11,616 nt of DNA from contig JALNYD010000064.1 of NCBI GenBank assembly GCA_023230025.1, forward strand, positions 1 to 11,616. The letters run 5' to 3'. How positions within the stretch are numbered: position 1 is the stretch's first letter; every line of letters starts with the position of its first letter. The notes beneath the pieces were generated by a model. That model was not told the origin of the DNA. It worked only from the letters and a program-made list of their open reading frames with translations, and did not search any database. This DNA is from Candidatus Cloacimonadota bacterium. Its GTDB lineage: Bacteria; Cloacimonadota; Cloacimonadia; Cloacimonadales; Cloacimonadaceae. Positions 1-7,945 of the stretch are shown in pieces. The translations under genes were made by a program, and so were the position numbers.

Positions 1-116
1 ACCACCGCACAAACCATGAAAGCGGACAGGTTGATAAGGTCATGGATGGTGATCTGGATCCCTTTATCTATGCCTGGTTGAAGATGGTGGCTAAATTGAG
101 GATGAATGGCGACTAA
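1..116 (+). CDS. C-terminal tail of an unidentified upstream gene (partial)
   Basis: An open frame enters from the left edge (first full codon at 3) and ends at TAA 114-116, giving 37 visible residues ending FIYAWLKMVAKLRMNGD. The frame runs 11 nt into uppS, the tight overlap typical of an operon. The competing frame starting at base 1 stops at 79-81 and the frame from base 2 stops almost at once, so this frame is the most plausible continuation. The tail is a mix of acidic residues and a short amphipathic stretch. I do not recognise the family; it does not resemble the end of ribosome recycling factor, the common neighbour of uppS. The function is unknown because only the end is visible. Confidence 0.55.
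   Translation, partial: HRTNHESGQVDKVMDGDLDPFIYAWLKMVAKLRMNGD
98..101 (+). promoter_or_regulatory. Ribosome binding site of uppS
   Basis: GAGG lies 4 nt before the ATG at 106. It lies inside the end of the upstream gene, so uppS translation is probably coupled to it. The ATG at 102 sits too close to GAGG and is in another frame, which supports 106 as the start. Confidence 0.5.
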
Positions 117-849
117 GAACAAAAAAGAATACAAGGATCTACTGCCCAGGCTCGATTATAGCCGGCTTCCCAAGCATATTGGCATAATCATGGATGGCAA
201 TGGCAGGTGGGCAAAAAAGCGCTTGCGTCCGAGGATCTTCGGTCACAGGGCTGGAGCGGAAGCGATACGTGCTGTTGTTGAATTGGGAGTGGAGCTAAAA
301 CTGGAGTTATTGACCTTCTACGCGTTTTCAACGGAAAATTGGAACCGACCAGAAGAAGAAATACAGGGATTGCTGAAGCTGCTGAAAGAGTTTTTGATCA
401 AAGAGATACCAGAACTGAACGAGCAAAACATCAAGGTGGATTTTATCGGTACTGAAACTGGTTTGGATCCTGAGTATCTGGCGGAAATCTGCGCTTTGGC
501 AGCTCAAACACATCAGAATACCGGCATGAAGGTGAATATCGCCTTCAACTATGGGGGCCGCCTGGAGATCATTGAGGCCATCAAGAGACTCACTTCAGTT
601 CAAATCCAGGAACTCACAGTGGACAACTTTGGTCAGTACCTTTATACTGCTGGTCAACCGAATCCGGATCTGATTATTCGCACCAGCGGTGAATACCGTC
701 TTTCAAACTTTCTATTGTGGCAGTCTGCTTATTCTGAGATTTATATCACGGATACTCTATGGCCGGATTTTGATAAAATGGCGTTTCTGAATGCGATTCT
801 GGATTTTCAAGGGCGAAAACGCAGGTTTGGAGGTTTGAACAATGAGTGA
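106..849 (+). CDS. uppS: Undecaprenyl diphosphate synthase (cis-prenyltransferase)
   Basis: It adds isopentenyl units in cis to farnesyl diphosphate to make undecaprenyl diphosphate, the carrier lipid for peptidoglycan and surface glycans; the enzyme acts at the cytoplasmic face. The 247 residues match the usual family length. The N-terminal block HIGIIMDGNGRWAKKR carries the catalytic Asp (D30), followed by the FYAFSTENW block. The C-terminal block has RTSGE (R192-E196), R198, S200 and the metal-binding Glu in AYSEIY (E211). These correspond to E. coli R194, R200, S202 and E213, so all key residues are present. It overlaps the upstream gene by 11 nt and cdsA by 8 nt. The uppS-cdsA pair is a widespread bacterial arrangement. 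Identification is firm. Confidence 0.97.
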   Translation: MATKNKKEYKDLLPRLDYSRLPKHIGIIMDGNGRWAKKRLRPRIFGHRAGAEAIRAVVELGVELKLELLTFYAFSTENWNRPEEEIQGLLKLLKEFLIKEIPELNEQNIKVDFIGTETGLDPEYLAEICALAAQTHQNTGMKVNIAFNYGGRLEIIEAIKRLTSVQIQELTVDNFGQYLYTAGQPNPDLIIRTSGEYRLSNFLLWQSAYSEIYITDTLWPDFDKMAFLNAILDFQGRKRRFGGLNNE

Positions 850-1636
850 TCTGACCAAGAGGGTGCTGGTATCAGTGATCTTTATTCCGGTATTGATTTT
901 AGCTCTTTTTTTTGAAGGTATCCCGCTGTATGTGATGTTTCTTGCAGTTAGCTTGCTGGGTGCGCAGGAGTATCGGAGTATGCTGAGGCAGGCTGGTTAC
1001 CAGATCTCCTGGGTTTGGGTTTTGATCATTCCCTTGCTCTATGGAACCTGGGTGTTGGCACCGGGATCGGAATCTGCAATTCTCTGGGTTGCCTTATTTT
1101 TGGTGATATTGGAGGCATTGGCCGGCTGGACGCTGGAAAGCAGTGTTCCGCAGATGTTTGCAACGATCTTTGCCGTTGTTTATACAGGATTATTCCCGGC
1201 AATGATCGTAAAAATCGGCTGGTATCAACCGGTTAAGAAAATTTTGCTTGCCTTAATTCTAATGATCTGGATTGTGGATACAGTGGCATACTTCATCGGT
1301 ATGCGATTTGGCACCAGGCGCGGAATTACACCTGTGAGTCCGAGGAAAAGCCTGCAAGGCTTTATAGCTGGACTGCTTGCACCCGGGCTGGTGTTGCTTA
1401 TATTATATGTCAGTGGATTTAGCATGATCCCCTGGCCGATACTTGTGATGATTGCAATTGCAGCGGGTATCTTCGGTCAGTTGGGTGATCTGCTGGAATC
1501 AATGTTGAAGAGATTTTGTGGTGTTAAGGACAGCTCCCATCTCATACCAGGGCATGGGGGCGTATTGGATAGAACGGATAGTATATTGCTGGCAGGAGCG
1601 TTTCTGTACAGCGCATTAAACATTATTAACATGTGA
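842..1636 (+). CDS. cdsA: Phosphatidate cytidylyltransferase (CDP-diglyceride synthase)
   Basis: It converts phosphatidate and CTP to CDP-diacylglycerol, the precursor of the acidic and ethanolamine phospholipids, at the inner membrane. The 264 residues are almost all hydrophobic helices, consistent with a polytopic protein of about eight membrane segments. The family signature is intact near the C-terminus: S-M-L-K-R (S220-R224), K229-D230, PGHGG (236-240) and DRTD (243-246), which hold the metal-binding Asp residues. An earlier SPRKSLQGF block corresponds to the common SPKKTWEG motif. The ATG lies inside the uppS end (ATGAGTGA), so translation is probably coupled. The dxr and rseP genes that often follow cdsA are absent here; a secreted protein gene comes instead. 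Confidence 0.95.
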   Translation: MSDLTKRVLVSVIFIPVLILALFFEGIPLYVMFLAVSLLGAQEYRSMLRQAGYQISWVWVLIIPLLYGTWVLAPGSESAILWVALFLVILEALAGWTLESSVPQMFATIFAVVYTGLFPAMIVKIGWYQPVKKILLALILMIWIVDTVAYFIGMRFGTRRGITPVSPRKSLQGFIAGLLAPGLVLLILYVSGFSMIPWPILVMIAIAAGIFGQLGDLLESMLKRFCGVKDSSHLIPGHGGVLDRTDSILLAGAFLYSALNIINM

Positions 1637-1644
1637 GGTAAAAC

Positions 1645-3390
1645 ATGATGAAAAAAACACTCGCAACCCTAATCCTCGTGGCAGCAATGTCAATGATCTT
1701 TGCTCAAGCTGCCGATCTCTTCTTCAGTGAATACATTGAAGGATCATCAAACAACAAGGCCATCGAGATCTTTAACGGAACCGGAGCCACAGTTGATCTT
1801 TCACAGTACTCAGTGAAGCTTGGTTCTAATGGTGGTGAATGGAGCGCAACTAATTCCATCACTCTGGAAGGTAGTTTGCCAGATAACACCGTGTTTGTGA
1901 TCGCCAATTCTTCAGCTGCGGCTGAAATCCTCAACGTTTCAGATATGACCAGTACGGTCACATACTTCAATGGTGACGATGCATTGGGTTTATTCCATGG
2001 AGAAAACATGATTGATATCATTGGTGTTTACATGGAAGACCCCGGTACAGCCTGGGATGTTGCTGGAGTTGGCGGAGCTACGCTCAATCACACTCTGATT
2101 CGCAAACCCCATATCGTGCAGGGTAATACCACCTGGGCATCATCTGCTGGAACGAATATGGATGATTCCGAATGGTTGGTGGAAGCACAGGACTATTTTG
2201 CCAACATCGGGATGCATACCTTCAACCCCGGTGGTGGTGATATGGCTGGAACTCCCACCTTCGATCCACCTGCTGGCGCATACACCAGCCCCATCAATGT
2301 CAGTATGAGCTCCAGCACTGCCGGTGCTTCAATTCGCTACACTCTGGATGGAAGCGAACCTACCACATCATCACAGCTTTACAGCACGCCGATTGCCATA
2401 AACAGCAATACCACAATCAAAGCTAAAGCCTGGGCTGATGATTATGAGCCTTCCTATGTGGCTACCGCTGTTTATATATTCCCAATCGTGGTACAGGATT
2501 TGGTTGAACTGCGTCAGCAATCTGCGGATAACTCAACCGTCTATCACCTTCCCAACAATGTGGTGCTCACCTTCAAACAATCCAACCGGAACCAAAAGTT
2601 CGTTCAGGATGGTCAAGCTGCGATCCTGATTGATGACCAACCTGGTGTGATCACTACAAATTATCAGATTGGTGATGCCATTGCCGGGCTTACCGGAAAA
2701 CTGACCATGTATTATGAGACCCTGCAATTCATCCCTACCCTTGATCCGGGAGCTCCTGTATCCAGCGGCAACGACGTTTACATCCCCACTGTAACCATTG
2801 CTCAACTCAATGGCGATGTAGGGGTTAACACCTATCAATCACGTCTGGTTCATATCAATGATGTTCATTTTGATAGCCCCAGCGGAAACTATGCAACGAA
2901 TCCCGCAGTAAATTATGCCATTTCTGATGCTACCGGTGCTATGACGTTCCGCACCAGTTTCTACGATGTGGATTATATCGGCACTCCCATGCATCAAGGC
3001 GATATCAGTATGCGTGGTATCATTGCTCATTTCCAAAGCGGAGCCCAGATTACTCCCCGTATGCTTGCAGATTTCAATCCCACATCAAACAATGATCCGG
3101 TTGTAAGTCCTGCTGGCATTACTTTGATCGGCAACTACCCCAATCCCTTCAATCCCAGCACAACAATCCAATTCAGCATGGATAAAGCAGCTCCTGCTAC
3201 TGTAAGCATCTATAACCAAAAAGGTCAGATGGTTAAGAGCTATGATCTGCCAACTGCTGAGAAAGGCATCAACAATCTGCATTGGGATGGAACTGATAAT
3301 AGCGGCAATGCCGTTTCCAGTGGCGTCTATCACTTCCGGCTTAAATCCGGAAGCTATAGCTCCACCAAGAAAATGATCTTAATGAAATAA
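1645..3390 (+). CDS. Secreted multidomain protein with lamin-tail, chitobiase C-terminal-like and OB-like regions and a FlgD/type IX-style sorting domain
   Basis: A 581-residue exported protein. Residues 1-22 form a signal peptide (MMKK, hydrophobic core, cleavage probably after AQA). Residues 24-192 look like a lamin-tail (LTD) domain: SEYIEGSSNNKAIEIFN, then VDLSQYSV and FVIANSSA. Residues 202-278 match the chitobiase/beta-hexosaminidase C-terminal repeat (PAGAYTSPINVSMSS, IRYTLDGSEPT, TTIKAKAW). Residues 280-483 resemble an OB-like or DUF5689-type beta domain, less certainly. Residues 492-581 are a FlgD Ig-like sorting tail with NYPNPFNP (497-504), HWDGTDNSG and SGVYHFRL. The protein contains no cysteine. 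A start at 1645 or 1648 is possible; GAGGT at 1635-1639 fits both. No catalytic domain is visible, so an adhesive or structural surface role is inferred. It sits 8 nt after cdsA. Confidence 0.85.
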   Translation: MMKKTLATLILVAAMSMIFAQAADLFFSEYIEGSSNNKAIEIFNGTGATVDLSQYSVKLGSNGGEWSATNSITLEGSLPDNTVFVIANSSAAAEILNVSDMTSTVTYFNGDDALGLFHGENMIDIIGVYMEDPGTAWDVAGVGGATLNHTLIRKPHIVQGNTTWASSAGTNMDDSEWLVEAQDYFANIGMHTFNPGGGDMAGTPTFDPPAGAYTSPINVSMSSSTAGASIRYTLDGSEPTTSSQLYSTPIAINSNTTIKAKAWADDYEPSYVATAVYIFPIVVQDLVELRQQSADNSTVYHLPNNVVLTFKQSNRNQKFVQDGQAAILIDDQPGVITTNYQIGDAIAGLTGKLTMYYETLQFIPTLDPGAPVSSGNDVYIPTVTIAQLNGDVGVNTYQSRLVHINDVHFDSPSGNYATNPAVNYAISDATGAMTFRTSFYDVDYIGTPMHQGDISMRGIIAHFQSGAQITPRMLADFNPTSNNDPVVSPAGITLIGNYPNPFNPSTTIQFSMDKAAPATVSIYNQKGQMVKSYDLPTAEKGINNLHWDGTDNSGNAVSSGVYHFRLKSGSYSSTKKMILMK

Positions 3391-3391
3391 C

Positions 3392-4288
3392 TTGAGACTA
3401 CGAAACCACCTGTACTGTCTGCTGACGATATGCATATGGTCTTCTCTGGAACTTTCCGGCAAGCTCCTGGCAACGGATATTTCCCCGTACGCCATCACAG
3501 CCTGGAGATTTCTGATTGGAGGAGCCTGTATTGCCCCGTTTGCAGTAAGACAGATGGTGCAAACTAAACAAAGATTAAGTAAGAGCAGCCTGCTGAAACT
3601 TAGCGCTTTGGGATTCCTGAACGTTGTGATCAGTATGCTGCTCTTGCAGTTTGCAATCTACTATGGCAAGGCCTCTCTGACAGCAATTATCGTTAGCATG
3701 AATCCACTCTTTGTCAGCGTCTTTGCCATATTCTTTCTGAAGGAAAAACTCAATCGCATTCAGTTGATTAGCCTGTTCGTAGGGATTGCAGGATTGATCC
3801 TGATCATCTTTGGGGAAGGCGAACTATACCAGCATCGATATCTAAACCTACCTCTGGGGATATTGTGTGCAATTCTGGCATGCATCACTTTTGCTTTGTA
3901 TACTGTCCTTACCAAGCGTCTGATTGCCCAGCATGGGAATCTTGTGACCAATTCCTTTGCTTTTCTGATTGGAGGGTTGCTGCTCAGTATCATTAACTTT
4001 GCTTTGGGCAAGACTATGCTCTTTGAGGCTACCTTACACAATCTGGGGATAATGCTCTATCTGGGGGCAGTCATATCGGGTCTGGCTTACCTTCTGTATT
4101 TTGAAGCAATGAAACAGCTTTCGGCGGCAACAGCTTCGATCTATTTCTTTCTTAAACCAGCCTTGGCGTCACTCCTGGCATATCTCTTTCTTAGTGAGCA
4201 TTTGCAAATCCTGCAAATCTCTGGTATTATCCTGGTGATGCTGGCTTTGAGCCGTAACCTTTATTTCAGGCGTATTTCTCAACCATGA
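3392..4288 (+). CDS. EamA/DMT-family transporter, TTG start
   Basis: A 298-residue inner-membrane protein with about ten hydrophobic helices in two homologous halves (about residues 5-138 and 150-290), the architecture of the EamA drug/metabolite transporter superfamily. Typical family features are WSSLELSGK in the first helix, AWRFLIGG after it, IVSMNPLFVSVFAIFFLKEKL at the end of the first half, and a closing LKPALASLLAYLFLSEHL. The substrate cannot be told from sequence. The frame opens after a stop at 3383-3385. The first in-frame ATG (about 3551) would delete the first helix, so the TTG at 3392, one base past the previous stop, is chosen. No clear ribosome binding site precedes it, so re-initiation after the upstream gene is likely. 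It overlaps the flippase gene by 4 nt (ATGA), which hints at a shared envelope role. Confidence 0.85.
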   Translation: MRLRNHLYCLLTICIWSSLELSGKLLATDISPYAITAWRFLIGGACIAPFAVRQMVQTKQRLSKSSLLKLSALGFLNVVISMLLLQFAIYYGKASLTAIIVSMNPLFVSVFAIFFLKEKLNRIQLISLFVGIAGLILIIFGEGELYQHRYLNLPLGILCAILACITFALYTVLTKRLIAQHGNLVTNSFAFLIGGLLLSIINFALGKTMLFEATLHNLGIMLYLGAVISGLAYLLYFEAMKQLSAATASIYFFLKPALASLLAYLFLSEHLQILQISGIILVMLALSRNLYFRRISQP

Positions 4289-5604
4289 GCGAGATCAATC
4301 TAAAGCGGAACATTGCGTTTACTACTGGATCTCAGGCCATCACCATGCTGGCATCCTTTGTCGCAAACTGGTATCTTGCGCGCTTTTTGGGGCCGGAACT
4401 GAGGGGACAGTATGTGTATCTTTTCACTGTCAATTCCGTTGTGTGGCTGCTGCTGGATTTGGGAGTATCCAAATCCCTGATGTACAGCTTACAAAGGGAT
4501 AAAGCAGATCCCAAAGCTCTGTATAGTATGTCTCTGGTCTTCTTTGGCATAAGTCTACTGCTTAGCATCCTAATCTTCATTCTTTTTGGGAATAGAATCT
4601 TGGGTACAGGCAGTTATCCGGGAATTATAACCTTTGCCCTTAGCGTATATATTGCCCTATTCCAGTTGTATAACCGACAGAAGGTGATGTCTATAGGGAT
4701 GAACCGGATAAAGGATTACTCTCTACTTCTTACTTTACCTACTATAACATTCATGTTTTTGATCCTACCCTTGTTCTGGGCTTTCCCCGCTCATTTTCGA
4801 ATGCAAGGGAGTTATTTATTGTATGTATCTGTAATGCTGATCATCACGACAGTTTTCCATTTCAGGATATGCCGGAAGATCAATTTTAAGTTTCGCTGGG
4901 ATTTCCCATTGGTAAAGCGTTCCTATTCCTTGGGGTTCAAGGCCTTCTTAAGTGAATATATGGCGATCATGATGACAAGGGCAGATGTGCTACTTCTCAA
5001 ACATTTCGGAAGTTTCTCAGATCTGGGTGTTTATATGCTGGCCATAAACTTCATCGATATCATCAATGTAACCAGCAATATGATCGGGGTGGTACTGCTT
5101 AACAAATTTGCCGCACTAAATGATGATCGGGCGTCTCTGGAAATCCTAAGAAAAATCTTTGTACTGATGATAGCCTTCAATCTAGTGTGTATCCTGGGAA
5201 TGGCGATACTGGGTCCTGTTGTGATCAATTTCATGTATACATCGGACTACATCGGAGCTTATAAGGCATTCATGTATCTTATCCCTGCAATCTTTGGGCT
5301 AACTCTTGGCTCCCTTTTCAATACCTTCCTGTGGAGCAAGGGTTTCCCGATCTTCACTATCATTGCTCCGGCTGTGGCTACTTTGATGAAAGTTCTGATC
5401 AGTAGCCTGTTTATTCCCCAATATGGATATCTTGGAGCTGCAATGGCTTCATCCATTGTGTATCCCATATGGTTGCTTTTACTCGTTATCTGGTACTTCA
5501 TTACGCATAAAGACCAGAAGATCTCATGCCTCATTATCAAGAAAAATGATATCAAGGAGATGAGAACCATGCTGATTGCACTACACGAAAGGATCTTGGG
5601 CTGA
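4285..5604 (+). CDS. Polysaccharide/oligosaccharide flippase, Wzx-like (MOP superfamily)
   Basis: A 439-residue polytopic membrane protein with roughly twelve hydrophobic segments, the usual size for O-unit flippases. The N-terminus is diagnostic: NIAFTTGSQAITMLASFV, then YLARFLGPELRGQYVYLF and LLLDLGVSKSLMYSLQ, the pattern seen in the Polysacc_synt family. In the second half, SEYMAIMMTRADVLLLKHF and LGVYMLAINFIDIINV match the family repeat. It would translocate a lipid-linked oligosaccharide from the cytoplasmic to the periplasmic face. It starts within the end of the transporter gene and ends one base before the double glycosyltransferase, so the three are probably co-translated. The C-terminus is a short charged cytoplasmic tail. 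The exact glycan is not knowable from the sequence. Confidence 0.88.
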   Translation: MSEINLKRNIAFTTGSQAITMLASFVANWYLARFLGPELRGQYVYLFTVNSVVWLLLDLGVSKSLMYSLQRDKADPKALYSMSLVFFGISLLLSILIFILFGNRILGTGSYPGIITFALSVYIALFQLYNRQKVMSIGMNRIKDYSLLLTLPTITFMFLILPLFWAFPAHFRMQGSYLLYVSVMLIITTVFHFRICRKINFKFRWDFPLVKRSYSLGFKAFLSEYMAIMMTRADVLLLKHFGSFSDLGVYMLAINFIDIINVTSNMIGVVLLNKFAALNDDRASLEILRKIFVLMIAFNLVCILGMAILGPVVINFMYTSDYIGAYKAFMYLIPAIFGLTLGSLFNTFLWSKGFPIFTIIAPAVATLMKVLISSLFIPQYGYLGAAMASSIVYPIWLLLLVIWYFITHKDQKISCLIIKKNDIKEMRTMLIALHERILG

Positions 5605-5605
5605 G

Positions 5606-7843
5606 ATGAGAATTGTATTTATTAATAAAGTGTTTCCTAATCCGGTGGAACCGGCAAAAGGGAACTTCGTACATAAGAACCTTATGCAATATCCATCAGA
5701 TATTGACGTGGAAGTAATAGCACCGGTTCCTCCTTTTCTAGGCTTACGTCGCCAGAGACAAAATCGGATTCCTTTGTGGCGCATGTTGGATTTGGGCGGT
5801 AGGAGCATAAGAGTCTGGCATCCCCGCTTTCTGCTGTTCCCCCGCAACATCATGAGGGCGTTCGTACCCACATTTGAGTATCTTAGCATGTTGCCACTCC
5901 TGTGGTATTTGCATAAGCGCAAAAGGATAGATTGCTTACACGCAAATTTCTGCTTGCCAGATGGTATTGCTGCTGCCAAGCTTTCCAACAAACTGGGAAT
6001 TCCCTTTGTTATAACCGAGCATCAGGCTGCCTTAGCGGACTTACTGCGGATTCCGTATCTGAAAAGAATGATGCTACAGTCATATATAAAAGCTCACAAA
6101 GTTATCGCGGTTTCAGAGCACACTGGGCAAATAATCCTTAATGCAGGATTGCCTCATGAAAAACTGGTGGTGATACCCAATGGAATTGATACTGCTGTAT
6201 TTACTCCAGTATTCCATTCACGCGGCATCACAAAGCTGATTTACATTGGTTATCTGGTGCAGCGCAAAGGTGTGCAGTTCCTTCTGGAAGCGATCTCAAT
6301 CCTGGGAGATAACAGCATCAGTCTTAGTCTTGTAGGTGATGGGGAATATCGTAATGAGTTGGAAAAACAATGCACGAAACTAGGCATTGAGGAATCAGTA
6401 CATTTTTTAGGTGAGAAGAATCCTCAAGAAATAGCCCAGCTATTACATGACCATGATGCATTGGTACATCCCAGCTTGATTGAAAGCTTTGGGATTGTCG
6501 TAGTAGAAGCCATGGCTGCAGGATTGCCGGTAGTCGCTACACAGAATGGCGGTAGTGAATACATTGTAACAGATCAAACTGGGATAATCGTTCCACCTCA
6601 CGATCCCCATGCGCTGGCAGAAGGGATCCGCCGCTTGATTGCAACTGAATGGGACGCTAAGGCGATCAGAAACTATGCTGTCCAGCATTATGACATTTCT
6701 GAAGTTGTTAATGATACTATCAAACAATACCCTGAACCAGTATCCAAGATCTGTCATCTAAGTTCTGTACATATGAGAACTGATGTGAGGGTCTTTTACA
6801 AGCAGTGCGTCAGTTTGGTCCAAGCAGGATACAATGTTCATCTTGTAGTCGCTGATGGTCAAGGTAATGAGCTAAAAGATGGCGTCAAGATCCACGATGT
6901 TGGTCCTTTTGCCAGTAGGAAGCTTCGCATGATGCTTGCACCCTTCAAAGTGCTTCTTATGGCACTAAGTCTCAGAGCAGATGTCTATCAAATCCATGAT
7001 CCTGAGTTGCTACCGATAGCCATTTTGCTTAAATTAATCAGTCGTAAACCTGTCATCTATGATATTCATGAATGTTATGCTGAAGCTTTTCTTAACAAGG
7101 ATTATCTATCCCCATTCGCGGGTAAATTGCTGTCTAAGATAATCAGGGGACTGGAAACAGGAGTTCTTGCTATGATAGATCAGGGAATAGCCGCGACTGA
7201 GCATATTGCACAGCAATATCCAGATGTTCCAGTGCTACATAATTACCCGATCCTTGCAGAATGGAAAGATGTCCGAGGTAATTCTAGTAGATACCAGAGT
7301 CGATGCATCTGCTACATTGGCATTATCACCAGAGAGCGGGGAATAGGCCAGATAGTAAGTGCAATAGAAAATGTGGATTGTAGCTTTCATCTTGCAGGTA
7401 AATATGAACCTGTTACATATCGGGATGAGCTAAAGAAAATGCCGGGATTCGCAAAAGTGATAGAATATGGCTACGTGAATCGAGACAAAGCGGCAGAGAT
7501 CTTCTCTAAATGCGCTTTAGGAGTGGTGTTATTTGATCGCAGTCCTAATCACCTTTACTCACTATCCACCAAAATGTTCGAATATATGGCTGCCGGACTG
7601 CCGATCCTGGTTTCTGACCTGCCTACGAACATAGAACTGATAGATGAATCTGAAGTAGGAGTTTATCTTGATCCTGATTGTATTGAGAAGATCTCGGATA
7701 CTCTGAATAGACTCCTGAATGATCCTCAGAAGCTGGCCGAAATGGGACAAAAGGGTAAGAAACTGACTACAAAACAGCTTTCATGGGAAAACGAGAAGGA
7801 TATTTACCTAAATGTATATGCAAACCTGCTATCTAAATCTTGA
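5606..7843 (+). CDS. Fused tandem GT4 glycosyltransferase (two complete GT-B enzymes in one chain)
   Basis: 745 residues, about twice the normal length of a GT4 enzyme. Residues 1-375 are one full glycosyltransferase: MRIVFINKVFPNPVEPAKG opens the first Rossmann domain, VIAVSEHT and VVIPNGID mark the domain junction, LVQRKGVQFLLEA and LVGDGEYR begin the nucleotide-sugar domain, and the EX7E motif is E293/E301 (ESFGIVVVEAMAAG). Residues 376-745 are a second one: ICHLSSVHMRTDVRVFYKQC, IHDPELLPIA, VIYDIHECYAE, then KMFEYMAAGLPILVSD. There the later Glu is E659 but the first Glu position is Tyr (Y651). A start at 5576 is open, but ATG 5606 begins exactly at the first beta-strand, one base after the flippase stop, with AAAGGA at 5588-5593 at long spacing. 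It probably transfers two successive sugars to a lipid-linked glycan. Confidence 0.9.
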   Translation: MRIVFINKVFPNPVEPAKGNFVHKNLMQYPSDIDVEVIAPVPPFLGLRRQRQNRIPLWRMLDLGGRSIRVWHPRFLLFPRNIMRAFVPTFEYLSMLPLLWYLHKRKRIDCLHANFCLPDGIAAAKLSNKLGIPFVITEHQAALADLLRIPYLKRMMLQSYIKAHKVIAVSEHTGQIILNAGLPHEKLVVIPNGIDTAVFTPVFHSRGITKLIYIGYLVQRKGVQFLLEAISILGDNSISLSLVGDGEYRNELEKQCTKLGIEESVHFLGEKNPQEIAQLLHDHDALVHPSLIESFGIVVVEAMAAGLPVVATQNGGSEYIVTDQTGIIVPPHDPHALAEGIRRLIATEWDAKAIRNYAVQHYDISEVVNDTIKQYPEPVSKICHLSSVHMRTDVRVFYKQCVSLVQAGYNVHLVVADGQGNELKDGVKIHDVGPFASRKLRMMLAPFKVLLMALSLRADVYQIHDPELLPIAILLKLISRKPVIYDIHECYAEAFLNKDYLSPFAGKLLSKIIRGLETGVLAMIDQGIAATEHIAQQYPDVPVLHNYPILAEWKDVRGNSSRYQSRCICYIGIITRERGIGQIVSAIENVDCSFHLAGKYEPVTYRDELKKMPGFAKVIEYGYVNRDKAAEIFSKCALGVVLFDRSPNHLYSLSTKMFEYMAAGLPILVSDLPTNIELIDESEVGVYLDPDCIEKISDTLNRLLNDPQKLAEMGQKGKKLTTKQLSWENEKDIYLNVYANLLSKS

Positions 7844-7945
7844 ATTTGATATTATGGATACAAGCAGCGCTCCTTTATCCTGCAAGCATATTCTAAGATT
7901 ACTGAGCTTCAACGTAATTATTATACTCTAGTGGATGGAATACAT

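Noticed and set aside
4199..4222. Short direct repeat TGCAAATC-C-TGCAAATC in the transporter gene
   Set aside because: It encodes LQILQI within a membrane helix. Two copies of about 10 nt are expected from such residue composition.
7899..7927. TATACT at 7922-7927 before the GT2 gene as a -10 box
   Set aside because: The matching -35 position (TTACTG, 7899-7904) agrees with the consensus at only two bases. The Bacteroidetes-type TTTG motif is also absent, so a promoter is not supported.
7854..7931. 25-codon frame from ATG 7854 in the gap between the GT4 fusion and GT2
   Set aside because: It is very short, has no ribosome binding site, and its product resembles no known peptide.
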